A stretch of 64,000 bases of DNA from Rikenellaceae bacterium. GTDB lineage: Bacteria; Bacteroidota; Bacteroidia; Bacteroidales; Rikenellaceae. Each line of letters starts with the position of its first letter. The first letter of the stretch is position 1. Below, piece by piece: positions 10,268 through 19,369 of the stretch. A program made the translations under genes and the position numbers. The notes below the pieces were generated by a model, which did not search any database, was not told where the DNA came from, and worked only from the letters and a program-made list of their open reading frames with translations. The stretch lies in assembly GCA_015059955.1 (NCBI GenBank), contig SUZK01000001.1, positions 364,213-428,212 on the forward strand, in the 5' to 3' direction.

Positions 10268-11074
10268 ATGAAGAAAATCGTAACAATTTGTTTTGGTTTT
10301 GTGCTACTTGCACTTGTAGCACCCACCACGGTGATGGCTCAAGAGGTCACACAAGATACTATGCAGAACTCTGTTCCGACGGAGCTAACTAAGGATAATG
10401 AGGTTAGTGACAATGATACTTCAGAGAATGATGCTCCTGAGGTCGTGTCAATGAGCTTCTGGCAGCTGTTCAAGGCTGGTGGTTTCTTGATGTGGGTGTT
10501 GGTGCTTTTGGCATGTGTGATGATATTCATCTTTGTGGAGCGCTTCTTGGCCATTCGCAAGGCTACGCAGATAGACTCTGACTTTATGAACCGTATACGC
10601 GACCATATATCTGAGGGTAACATCGATGCGGCTATCGACCTGTGCCGTCGTACCGACTCGCCTATCGCACGTATGATTGAGAAGGGTATCGAGCGTATCG
10701 GTCGTCCTATGGGCGATATCCAGACTACCATCGAGAATGTCGCAAATGTTGAGGTGGCGAAGCTCGAGACAGGTCTCCCATGGTTGGCATCTATCTCTGG
10801 TGGTGCCCCTATGATTGGTTTCTTGGGTACGGTAATCGGTATGGTTCAGGTGTTTATCAATATGTCTGCTAACCAGACAGGTGGTATTCAGATTAGTGAG
10901 TTGTCGGGAGGTATGTACACAGCGATGGTAACTACCGTAGGTGGTCTTATCGTAGGTATCCCAGCATACTTCGCACATAACTACCTTGTGGCACGTATCG
11001 AGAAGCTTATCTTCCGTATGGAGGCTACAACCATCGCGTTTATGGATATCTTGAACCAACCAGTACAAAAATAG
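10268..11074 (+). CDS. exbB: MotA/TolQ/ExbB proton channel family protein
   Basis: WLASISGGAPMIGFLGTVIGMVQVF and GLIVGIPAYFAHNYL signature. Confidence 0.9.
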   Translation: MKKIVTICFGFVLLALVAPTTVMAQEVTQDTMQNSVPTELTKDNEVSDNDTSENDAPEVVSMSFWQLFKAGGFLMWVLVLLACVMIFIFVERFLAIRKATQIDSDFMNRIRDHISEGNIDAAIDLCRRTDSPIARMIEKGIERIGRPMGDIQTTIENVANVEVAKLETGLPWLASISGGAPMIGFLGTVIGMVQVFINMSANQTGGIQISELSGGMYTAMVTTVGGLIVGIPAYFAHNYLVARIEKLIFRMEATTIAFMDILNQPVQK

Positions 11075-11082
11075 TGTGACCT

Positions 11083-11562
11083 ATGGCAATTAAGAGAAGT
11101 AGAAGTGGGTCTAAGGTGAGCGCGTCGTTTTCGTCGTCGTCGATGACCGACCTTGTATTTTTGTTGTTGGTCTTCTTCGTCTTGGCAACCACGCTTATCA
11201 ACCCCATCCAGACGTTGCAGGTGACACTACCTACGTCTGATGCCGATGGCGAGTCTGATAGCTCGACGGCTGCTATTACCATCGTCGGTGAGGCAGGTAG
11301 CTACAAATATATGCTGAACAATACGGAGTATAGTACTATCAGCGAGTTGCGCGATGCTCTCGAGGCATATTATAGGAACTCGGATATCCAGACTAAGGAG
11401 TCAAAGACGATGTATGTGACGCTATTCTGCGACCGCGACAAGACTACGGTGCAGAGCTTTGTCGAAGTGGCTTCTATGATACAGGAGCTGAATAAGCTCT
11501 ATGTCACCGACAATAAAAAGGAGGATAAGTATAAGTTGGTTCTTGCAACCAAGGAGGCTTAG
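11083..11562 (+). CDS. exbD: ExbD/TolR family protein
   Basis: Single N-terminal TM with SMTDLVFLLLVFFVLATT; adjacent to exbB. Confidence 0.9.
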   Translation: MAIKRSRSGSKVSASFSSSSMTDLVFLLLVFFVLATTLINPIQTLQVTLPTSDADGESDSSTAAITIVGEAGSYKYMLNNTEYSTISELRDALEAYYRNSDIQTKESKTMYVTLFCDRDKTTVQSFVEVASMIQELNKLYVTDNKKEDKYKLVLATKEA

Positions 11563-11564
11563 CA

Positions 11565-12311
11565 ATGGAGTACTACAATCCGAATGATAATAGCACGAAG
11601 CGTTATGCCGCAATAACTACGTTGGTGGTGCTGGCTCTCTTTGTCATCGTTGCATGCTTTATTAGCATCACGGTGATACCCTCGGAGCGTAGCATAGTTA
11701 GCGCTGTTGTTGAGGTAGTAGCACCACCCGAGGATAAGGCCGATGAGGAGAAGAAGCCTATCGAGAATAGGCCTATCGGTGATGTGACCGCTAAGGATAG
11801 ACAGACCGTACATCAGCCCAAGGAGTCACCTGAGCCTAAGAGCCAGGCCTCTAAGGGCGAGGATAAGGTGACCGAAAATGTGCAGCCTCAGGTAATGGAT
11901 AAAGCCCTTTTTGTTGCCGATGTTGTTGGTACTACTGCCACCGACGCGGTGAGTACATGTAGCAATGCCGCGCAGAGTGATACCAAAAAGGATAGTGGCG
12001 ATAGTGGTGGTTCCGACTCGGAGGGTGATAATAGACTTAGCGAGGGTCTTCGAAATAGAGGACTCGCAAGACCACTCGGAGAGCCAGAGAAGGACTACGA
12101 TGAGGAGGGTATTGTCGTTTTGCGAGTGACGGTAGCTCCAGATGGTAGAGTGATAAATGCTGAACCTACAATATTAGGAGCAGCAAATGATAGCGAAAAA
12201 CTCCGTAAATTGGCAAAAGATGCTGCATTAGACATCCAAAAGACTATGTTTAATCCCAGTGATGGTGAGACCGTTGGAACCATTACCTATGATTTTAACA
12301 TCACAAACTAA
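11565..12311 (+). CDS. TonB-like energy transducer
   Basis: N-terminal TM, charged/proline-containing linker, C-terminal VVLRVTVAPDGRVINAEPT TonB-like domain. Confidence 0.85.
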   Translation: MEYYNPNDNSTKRYAAITTLVVLALFVIVACFISITVIPSERSIVSAVVEVVAPPEDKADEEKKPIENRPIGDVTAKDRQTVHQPKESPEPKSQASKGEDKVTENVQPQVMDKALFVADVVGTTATDAVSTCSNAAQSDTKKDSGDSGGSDSEGDNRLSEGLRNRGLARPLGEPEKDYDEEGIVVLRVTVAPDGRVINAEPTILGAANDSEKLRKLAKDAALDIQKTMFNPSDGETVGTITYDFNITN

Positions 12312-12322
12312 ACCAGTTTAGT

Positions 12323-12715
12323 ATGGCTATGTTTCGCTATCTTATTTTGAGTGTTGTTGCGCTGTGTGCCTCGACGACGCTCTCGGCACAGAAGCCCGAG
12401 GGTGCCGAGATAACATTCTCGTCGAGTGTTATCGACCTCGGCACACTATCGCAGGATGACGACCCGCAGGTATTGCGCTTGGCCTATACCAATACGGGTG
12501 ACCTGCCTTTGGTCGTTACCGAGGTGCAGACAAGCTGTGCGTGTACCACGGTGCAGTGCGACCGCAAGAAGGTGATGCCTGGCGAGCGTGGCTCGATAGT
12601 GGTGACCATGGACCCAGCAAAGGCCCCCGATGGCACGTTCTATCGTGTGCTGAAGGTCTACTCGACGTCGCGTAGCGGTGTTAAGCATGTAACGCTTAAG
12701 GCCGTCATAGAGTAA
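12323..12715 (+). CDS. DUF1573 domain protein
   Basis: Signal peptide; IDLGTLSQDDDPQVLRLAYTNTGDLPLVVTEVQTSCACTT. Confidence 0.85.
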   Translation: MAMFRYLILSVVALCASTTLSAQKPEGAEITFSSSVIDLGTLSQDDDPQVLRLAYTNTGDLPLVVTEVQTSCACTTVQCDRKKVMPGERGSIVVTMDPAKAPDGTFYRVLKVYSTSRSGVKHVTLKAVIE

Positions 12716-12740
12716 AATGTTGTAATTTAAAACTTCGAAT

Positions 12741-13406
12741 ATGGAGATAAAACGTCTTGTTTTCAACCCCTTCCGCGAGAATACCTATGTTGTGTGGGAT
12801 GAAACGAAGGAGTGTATAATCGTTGATGCTGGCAATATGCAGGCTGGCGAGAATAGGATTCTTAAGGAGTTTATCGAGGCGCACGCGCTGAAACCCGTGA
12901 TGGCAGTAAATACGCACGGCCACTTCGACCATACGCAGGGTGTAGAGTGGCTCACGAAGACGTACAACGCAAAGTTCGCCTGCTCGACGAAGGATAAATT
13001 CCTTATCGACAGCACGTCGGGTGGCATGGTCTACGGCCTTAAGTGTAACGCTGTGCCCGATATTGATATCGACTTGGATACGTTGGAGAGTATCTCGTTT
13101 GGCAACACAACGCTACGTGTTATCAAGACCCCTGGCCATACCCCTGGTCATGTGGTATTGTTCGATGAGGCATCGAAGGTGCTCTTCACGGGCGATACGC
13201 TATTTAGGGAGAGCATCGGCCGTACCGACCTGCCTGGTGGCGACTACTCGTGGATTATGCGCTCTATATTGGAGCAGATAGTGCCTCTGGGTGACGATGT
13301 TACAATCTACCCAGGTCACGAGGATAGCTCGACCATTGGCCATGAGACGCTCTACAACCCATTCATCGTCGAGGTTATTAATAACGAGGTTAACTACAAA
13401 GGATAG
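12741..13406 (+). CDS. MBL-fold metallohydrolase (glyoxalase II-like)
   Basis: NTHGHFDHTQG, TPGHTPGHVV, LFTGDTLF, YPGHEDSSTIGHE motifs. Confidence 0.9.
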   Translation: MEIKRLVFNPFRENTYVVWDETKECIIVDAGNMQAGENRILKEFIEAHALKPVMAVNTHGHFDHTQGVEWLTKTYNAKFACSTKDKFLIDSTSGGMVYGLKCNAVPDIDIDLDTLESISFGNTTLRVIKTPGHTPGHVVLFDEASKVLFTGDTLFRESIGRTDLPGGDYSWIMRSILEQIVPLGDDVTIYPGHEDSSTIGHETLYNPFIVEVINNEVNYKG

Positions 13407-13409
13407 TAT

Positions 13410-14087
13410 ATGCGTATAGATATTATTACGGTTGTCCCCGAGTTGTTGGCATCGCCTCTCAATGAGTCGATACTCAAGCGCGCCCAAGAGTCGGGACACG
13501 CCGAGATATATGTTCATAACTTGCGCGACTACACCGACGACAAGCGCCGCACGGTCGACGACTACCCCTTTGGTGGTGAGGCGGGCATGGTGATGAAGAT
13601 TGAACCTGTCTATCGTTGCATCGAGAAGCTGAAGTCGGAGCGCGACTACGACGAGATTATCTTCACCTCGCCCGATGGTATCACCTACAACCAGCACGAG
13701 GCCAACCGCCTCTCGCTGATGAAGAATATCATCATCCTCTGTGGCCACTATAAGGGTATCGACTACCGCATCCGCGAGCACCTTGTGACACGCGAGATAT
13801 CGATTGGCGACTATGTGCTCACGGGAGGTGAGCTTGCAGCGTGTGTCATCGCCGACTCGGTCGTAAGAATTATCCCTGGCGCTATTGGCGATGAGGCCTC
13901 GGCACTTACCGACTGCTTCCAGGATAACCTGCTTGCGCCACCAGTATATACCCGCCCTGCGGAGTTTAATGGCTGGAAGGTTCCCGATGTGTTACTCTCG
14001 GGCAACTTCGCCGAGATTGAGAAGTGGCAGGACGAGCAGGCATGGAGCCGCACCAAGGCCCTCCGCCCCGACCTTATAGAGAAGTAA
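13410..14087 (+). CDS. trmD: tRNA (guanine-N1)-methyltransferase
   Basis: [35 protein letters not shown] motifs. Confidence 0.95.
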   Translation: MRIDIITVVPELLASPLNESILKRAQESGHAEIYVHNLRDYTDDKRRTVDDYPFGGEAGMVMKIEPVYRCIEKLKSERDYDEIIFTSPDGITYNQHEANRLSLMKNIIILCGHYKGIDYRIREHLVTREISIGDYVLTGGELAACVIADSVVRIIPGAIGDEASALTDCFQDNLLAPPVYTRPAEFNGWKVPDVLLSGNFAEIEKWQDEQAWSRTKALRPDLIEK

Positions 14088-14176
14088 TTGTATAAGAAAA
14101 TATTTATTGCCTATGAAGCATTGCGTATAGAATTAATACGCACAATTTAGACATATTGGAAAAGCGTTTTAGCAAC

Positions 14177-14335
14177 ATTCTGTATTCTCAAAAGTTTGGC
14201 GACTAATTGAAATCAGCAGGAATTTTGCAAAGATGCTCGTGCCGTTTATCGGCGCGGGCTTTTGGTTATTCTGCTGATTGGGTTACGCCAAACACCCTGA
14301 GAATGGAGTATACTAATTGTCCCGCGCTTTTTTTT
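14177..14335 (+). ncRNA. Candidate structured RNA (nested stems; possibly 6S-like, identity unknown)
   Basis: Outer stem 14177-14201/14286-14311, middle stem AATCAGCAGGAAT/ATTCTGCTGATT, inner hairpin GCTCGTGCCG-TTTAT-CGGCGCGGGC, then CCCGCGC + T8. Confidence 0.45.
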
Positions 14336-14391
14336 GTGCGTAATCATTAATCATTATGGGGCAACAATTCTAACTTTTAATCTATACAACA

Positions 14392-14679
14392 ATGAAAAAC
14401 TTAAGAAGAACGGCTCTATTACTTATTGTTGCATTATGCACTATCTCGCTATGCTCATGTGGTGGTGAAGAGGAGAAGAAAAACACTGGTAATATTAATT
14501 TCCAAGGAAAACCCAAAACGGTCAATATTTGTCATTCATGTAACAAGTCAGGCTTATGTTATAGGTGTGGAGGCAAAGGCATTATATATAGCGCCAGTAC
14601 ACCTGTTTGCCAGTGTCAAACATGTCACGGAACAGGAATATGTCAGAAATGTGGTGGTGATGGTGTCACTGGAAACTAA
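14392..14679 (+). CDS. Small lipoprotein with DnaJ-type CxxCxGxG zinc-finger-like repeats
   Basis: Lipobox ISLCSC; CHSCNKSG, CYRCGGKG, CQTCHGTG, CQKCGGDG. Confidence 0.7.
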   Translation: MKNLRRTALLLIVALCTISLCSCGGEEEKKNTGNINFQGKPKTVNICHSCNKSGLCYRCGGKGIIYSASTPVCQCQTCHGTGICQKCGGDGVTGN

Positions 14680-14680
14680 A

Positions 14681-14707
14681 AAAAAAGTAGCCCGCGGGCT
14701 ACTTTTT
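14681..14707. terminator. Bidirectional terminator between convergent genes
   Basis: Palindrome AAAAAGTAGCCCGCGGGCTACTTTTT. Confidence 0.8.
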
Positions 14708-14728
14708 CTTTTCACTCTTCTCGCTCTT

Positions 14729-14944
14729 CTACTTGTTGTACTCCTCGACGAGGCTCTTACCCATGTTTACCGCGGTGTCCTCGATAGATTTGTAGGCGCC
14801 AACCGTAGCATTCTCGATGGCCTTATATCCGCCAACAACACCATTCTCAATTGCCTTGTAACTGCCTACAACGCCACTCTCAATAGCCATGTAGGTCTTA
14901 ACAACGCCTCGCTTGAGGCCGCCCTTCTTTCTCTTCTGTTCCAT
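14729..14944 (-). CDS. Small protein of 11-residue amphipathic repeats (xGVVGxYKAIE)
   Basis: RGVVKTYMAIE SGVVGSYKAIE NGVVGGYKAIE NATVGAYKSIE DTAVNMGKSLV. Confidence 0.75.
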   Translation of the reverse strand: MEQKRKKGGLKRGVVKTYMAIESGVVGSYKAIENGVVGGYKAIENATVGAYKSIEDTAVNMGKSLVEEYNK

Positions 14945-15211
14945 AATATCAATGTTATATATTTATTTGTTCCTCACGCATTATTGTGCGCACACATCAT
15001 TGCCTTGTTGTAGCGAAGTGTCGGTTACGCCTCTTTGAACTTGATGTTTCACTTCTGGGTGCAAAGGTAGGGCGGTTATGGATGCCAATAAAGGGCCGAT
15101 GTTCCTATTGTTTGGAATAATATTCCTATTGATAGCGAAAATATGATAAATATATTGTATCTTTGTGGAGTAATAGGCGTATTAGTCCAAATAAATAAGA
15201 ATATTAGTCCA

Positions 15212-16096
15212 ATGGGTACAACATTAGCAAAGACAATTAGTGGCTATATAAGTAGCGGACATAGTGGTGTGGCGTATAGTGTAGATGATGAGTTAAGCAT
15301 TATCGACAACCCCTCGTTCGACATCCTACCGAACCATCCCTACCGCTCACCTCTTGTGGCAGCGGTGTACTGCCAGGCGGGTAGGGGCCGTGGGCGTGTC
15401 AATGCCAAGACCTATGACCTTGAGCCTGGTGGCTTCTTCATCGTTCTGCCCGGTCAGATTACCGAGATGGTCGACATCTCGGAGGACTTCCGTGCTACAT
15501 ATGTCCTTATGTCGGAGCACTTCACCGAGAGCCTTAGCATAGGCAATACCTTCGATTTGCGCAACATCGTTACGGAGCACCCATATATACTCCTTGAGGA
15601 GCGTGCGCGACAGGCGTTGGAGGGCTACTTGACGATGTGTATGAATATCATACCTATCGAGGAGCACCCCCATCGTTTGGAGGTGTTGCGCCTTATTACG
15701 CGCGCATTCTTCTTAGGTATGGGTTACTTTCTGCACGACCAGCAGCGTGGCGATAAGAGCCAGACGCGCCAGACAGATATAACATCGGACTTCGTTCGCC
15801 TTGTCGAGGCCAACTATCGTGAGCATCGCGATTTGGCGTTCTATGCCGAGAAGATGGGACTCACGCCTAAGTATCTATCTACGGTAGTCAAGGCGTCGAG
15901 TGGTAAGAGCGCTGTCGAGTGGATTGAGAAGTATGTGACGCTCGATGCCATCACGCAGCTAACATCCACCGAGCGCACCATAAAGCAGATAGCCTACGAC
16001 CTTAACTTCCCGTCGCAGTCCTTCTTTGGTAAGTACTTCGCACGTGTGGTGGGCATGTCGCCTGCGGCGTATCGCGTGAGGGAACGCACGAAGTAG
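15212..16096 (+). CDS. AraC family transcriptional regulator
   Basis: C-terminal HTH: FYAEKMGLTPKYLSTVVKASSGKSAVEWIEKYV...QIAYDLNFPSQSFFGKYFARVVGMSPAAYR; start moved downstream of the promoter-like TATCTTTG at 15158. Confidence 0.88.
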   Translation: MGTTLAKTISGYISSGHSGVAYSVDDELSIIDNPSFDILPNHPYRSPLVAAVYCQAGRGRGRVNAKTYDLEPGGFFIVLPGQITEMVDISEDFRATYVLMSEHFTESLSIGNTFDLRNIVTEHPYILLEERARQALEGYLTMCMNIIPIEEHPHRLEVLRLITRAFFLGMGYFLHDQQRGDKSQTRQTDITSDFVRLVEANYREHRDLAFYAEKMGLTPKYLSTVVKASSGKSAVEWIEKYVTLDAITQLTSTERTIKQIAYDLNFPSQSFFGKYFARVVGMSPAAYRVRERTK

Positions 16097-16166
16097 TGAT
16101 AAACTATGGCTAATATGGCCCATACTTCGAAATAAAAGTGTATCTTTGTACCAAAACTAAACGATA

Positions 16167-17303
16167 ATGAGGTACTACGTTATATCGGGTGAGCCCTCGG
16201 GCGACTTGCACGGCAGCAAGCTTATGCGTGGCATACGTCATCACGACGGTGCTGCCGAGTTTCGCTTCTGTGGTGGTGACCGCATGGCAGAGATAGGGGG
16301 TAAGGAGGGTATGCTCTACCACTATAAGCAGATGTCCTTCTTCGGCTTTGTACAGGTGGCGTGTAACCTACGCACCATCTTTCGACAGATTGCCGACGTG
16401 AAGCGCGATATTGAGAGCTTCCGCCCCGATGTCGTGATACTCATCGACTACCCAGCCTTCAACTTCCGTATCGCCAAGTGGGCGAAGAGTCGCAGTATCA
16501 AGGTATACTACTATATAGCCCCCAAGGTGTGGGCATGGAAGGAGCGCCGCGTGAAGCGCCTACGTAAGGATGTCGACCGCCTATATACCATCTTCCCCTT
16601 CGAGACGGAGTACTTCCGTGGCAAGGGCATTGAGCCTATATTCTGCGGTAACCCACTGGTCGATGATATTGCCGAACGTAGTGCTGCGTTGCCTTCGCGT
16701 GAGAGCTTTATCGCGGAGAACGGCCTTGACAGCAGGCCTATCGTGGCACTGCTTGCCGGTAGCCGTGTTTCGGAGATTAAGGCCAATCTGCCACTTATGG
16801 TCGACATAGCACGATGCTTCCCCGCATACCAGTTTGTCGTGACGGCAGTAGGCTGGATAGACCGCGCGGTGTATGACCGCTATATAAATGTTGAGGGAGG
16901 AACCAACGTACACTATGTATGTGATAAGACACAGCTAACACTTGCCATGTCGGAGGCTGCCATCGTAACGTCGGGCACGGCGACACTCGAAACGGCGCTC
17001 ATGGGCATCCCTGAAGTGGTACTATACCGTGTGCCATGGCTCTATGAGAAGCTGAAGCCCTACTTCTTGAAGATACCATACATATCGCTCGTCAACATCA
17101 ACCTTAACCGCGAGGCGGTACGCGAGATTGTACGTGCGAAGCTCGACATGAAGGAGTCGTGTGCCGAGGTGGAGGCGATACTCAAGGGGGGGTCGAAGCG
17201 TGAGGCTATGCTACGCGATTTCGATGAGCTACGCGTGATGATGGGCAGCGCCGGTGCCAGCGAGCGTTTTGCCGAGGATATTGTAAAATCACTCAAACGA
17301 TGA
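16167..17303 (+). CDS. lpxB: Lipid-A-disaccharide synthase
   Basis: MRYYVISGEPSGDLHGSKLMR, YYIAPKVWAWKERR motifs. Confidence 0.95.
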   Translation: MRYYVISGEPSGDLHGSKLMRGIRHHDGAAEFRFCGGDRMAEIGGKEGMLYHYKQMSFFGFVQVACNLRTIFRQIADVKRDIESFRPDVVILIDYPAFNFRIAKWAKSRSIKVYYYIAPKVWAWKERRVKRLRKDVDRLYTIFPFETEYFRGKGIEPIFCGNPLVDDIAERSAALPSRESFIAENGLDSRPIVALLAGSRVSEIKANLPLMVDIARCFPAYQFVVTAVGWIDRAVYDRYINVEGGTNVHYVCDKTQLTLAMSEAAIVTSGTATLETALMGIPEVVLYRVPWLYEKLKPYFLKIPYISLVNINLNREAVREIVRAKLDMKESCAEVEAILKGGSKREAMLRDFDELRVMMGSAGASERFAEDIVKSLKR

Positions 17304-17875
17304 AACTGATACATATTATAAATAGCTATAACGCCACAGATGGTGTGCCACGCTACTATCTTAAAGCCGACACGGCGCTACTGCGTAACAACGACGCCTT
17401 CTATGTGCCTGAGGGCGTAGGTCGTGTCGTGGCCGAGCCACACATCGTCTTGCGCACCTCGCGCCTTGCCAAATGTGTAGGTGAACGCTTTGCCTCACGC
17501 TGCATAGATGCAGTCATGGCTGGTGTCAGCTTCACACAGATAGATGTGCTCGATGAGGCGCGCTGTATGGGTATGCCCTGGGATGAGGCTGTGGGCTTCG
17601 ACCACTCGTCGGCACTGTCGCTCGATATGCTCTCGCGCGATGCCATGCTTGAGGGTGCTACCTTCATGATTAACGACGAGGTGCGTGCACGCATAAACAT
17701 CGCGGATATGGCATTTAGCGTCGATAGGGTAGTCAGCCGCCTCTCGGAGTGTATGACACTGCGTATAGGTGACCTTATATACTTGGGTGCGCCAAAGCAG
17801 TTTGAGGTAAAGATTGGCGATAACTACAAGGTGGCGATTGGCGACAAGGTGCTTCTAAACTTTGATATTAAGTAG
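17300..17875 (+). CDS. Divergent fumarylacetoacetate hydrolase family-like protein
   Basis: Layout resembles FAH family (ERFASRCIDAVMAGVSFTQIDVLDEARCMGMPWDEAVGFDHSSALS); 4-nt overlap with lpxB. Confidence 0.6.
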   Translation: MKLIHIINSYNATDGVPRYYLKADTALLRNNDAFYVPEGVGRVVAEPHIVLRTSRLAKCVGERFASRCIDAVMAGVSFTQIDVLDEARCMGMPWDEAVGFDHSSALSLDMLSRDAMLEGATFMINDEVRARINIADMAFSVDRVVSRLSECMTLRIGDLIYLGAPKQFEVKIGDNYKVAIGDKVLLNFDIK

Positions 17876-17878
17876 CGT

Positions 17879-19090
17879 ATGCAGCGACATATAGACATAG
17901 AGGATTTTAATTATGACCTTCCTGATGAGCGAATAGCGAAGTTCCCACTTGCGGAGCGTTCAAGCTCTAAACTCCTCGTATATCGCAATGGCTCGATTGA
18001 CGAGGCATACTTTCGCGATATAGCCTCCTACCTCCCCGAGGGCGCGCTACTCGTATTTAATAATACGCGTGTCGTACGCGCGCGACTCGTTATGCACAAG
18101 GAGTCGGGAGCGCGTATCGAGGTCTTCTGCCTTGAGCCTCACGCCCCTGCCGACTATGAGCGCGCCTTCCAGCAACGCGAGACGTCGGAGTGGAGCTGCA
18201 TTGTGGGTAACCTCAAGAAGTGGAAGGAGGGCGAGGTGACCATACACTTCGAGCATGAGGGCACGGAGCATAGCCTGCGCGCCGAGATTGTCGAGCGTGG
18301 CACGCGTGAGCATATCGTGCGCTTCCGCTGGTCGGCAGATTGCACCTTTGGCGAGTTGTTGGAGACGCTTGGCCGTATACCCATCCCGCCATATCTCAAC
18401 CGCGATAGCGAGGATATAGATAATACGCGCTACCAGACCGTCTATGCACGCTACGAAGGCTCTGTGGCAGCCCCCACGGCAGGTCTACACTTCACCGAGG
18501 AGCTTATGGCGTCGATGCGCGATAGAGGCTTTGGCTTCGAGGGCGTAACACTCCACGTTGGTGCTGGCACGTTCCTCCCTGTTAAGGCGGAGAATGCCGC
18601 CGAGCACCCTATGCATACCGAGCACTTCTCGATAACGCGCGCTACCATCGAGCATCTTGAGCAGTCGTATGGCCGTATTGTTGCCGTTGGTACAACGTCG
18701 GTGCGTACCCTTGAGTCGCTTGCAGCCCTTGCATGGCGTATCCGCCAGTCGGGAACACCCGATACGGAGCGTGTAGTGGGGCAGTGGGAACTCTATGATA
18801 TAGAGGAGAGTTTCGATGGTAAGGCTGTCCTCACTACGCTTCGCGAGTATATGGAGACCAACGATATCGAGCAGCTAAAGGCGGCAACGCAGATTATGAT
18901 TACACCTTTGGGCTATCGTTTCCGTGTGGTGCGATATATCGTAACGAACTTCCATCAGCCAAAGTCAACGCTGCTGCTCTTGGTTAGCGCCTATGTGGGT
19001 GACGACTGGCACCGTATCTACGACTACGCCCTTGAGCACGACTTCCGCTTTTTGAGCTATGGCGACTCGTCGTTGCTGATGGTAGAGTAG
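17879..19090 (+). CDS. queA: S-adenosylmethionine:tRNA ribosyltransferase-isomerase
   Basis: FNYDLPDERIAKFPL, FNNTRVVRARL, AAPTAGLHFTEEL motifs. Confidence 0.95.
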   Translation: MQRHIDIEDFNYDLPDERIAKFPLAERSSSKLLVYRNGSIDEAYFRDIASYLPEGALLVFNNTRVVRARLVMHKESGARIEVFCLEPHAPADYERAFQQRETSEWSCIVGNLKKWKEGEVTIHFEHEGTEHSLRAEIVERGTREHIVRFRWSADCTFGELLETLGRIPIPPYLNRDSEDIDNTRYQTVYARYEGSVAAPTAGLHFTEELMASMRDRGFGFEGVTLHVGAGTFLPVKAENAAEHPMHTEHFSITRATIEHLEQSYGRIVAVGTTSVRTLESLAALAWRIRQSGTPDTERVVGQWELYDIEESFDGKAVLTTLREYMETNDIEQLKAATQIMITPLGYRFRVVRYIVTNFHQPKSTLLLLVSAYVGDDWHRIYDYALEHDFRFLSYGDSSLLMVE

Positions 19091-19369
19091 TAATATTGGC
19101 CTATTTCGGAATTGTTATCTTGGTTTGTGCTTGAAATAATCTGTATACAAGCTATTTGATTTGTTCTACAAATTGCTTGCAAATTATTCGTTTGTTAAAT
19201 AATTTTTTACTATTTTTGTCATATATTTATTTTTAATTCATGTGTGGCGTTATTGACGAATATATGCTAACATATTAGCGTATCTTCTGTTTGGTTGTTT
19301 AAGATGTATCTAAAATTATGTCTCCGTCGCGATTTTTAAGTTTGTTTGTGGTAAAATAATCTAAAAATA

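Noticed and set aside
10448-11068. 206-aa minus-strand ORF opposite exbB
   Set aside because: Shadow ORF of a clear MotA/TolQ/ExbB gene
13200-13781. 193-aa minus-strand ORF
   Set aside because: Antisense across the MBL hydrolase and trmD, no domain signal
14426-15013. 195-aa plus-strand ORF
   Set aside because: Out of frame with the CxxC lipoprotein and antisense to the 11-mer repeat protein; crosses the terminator palindrome
15143-15211. Upstream start for the AraC-family gene
   Set aside because: A TATCTTTG promoter-like box (15158-15165) lies inside this extension, so the start at 15212 is more likely
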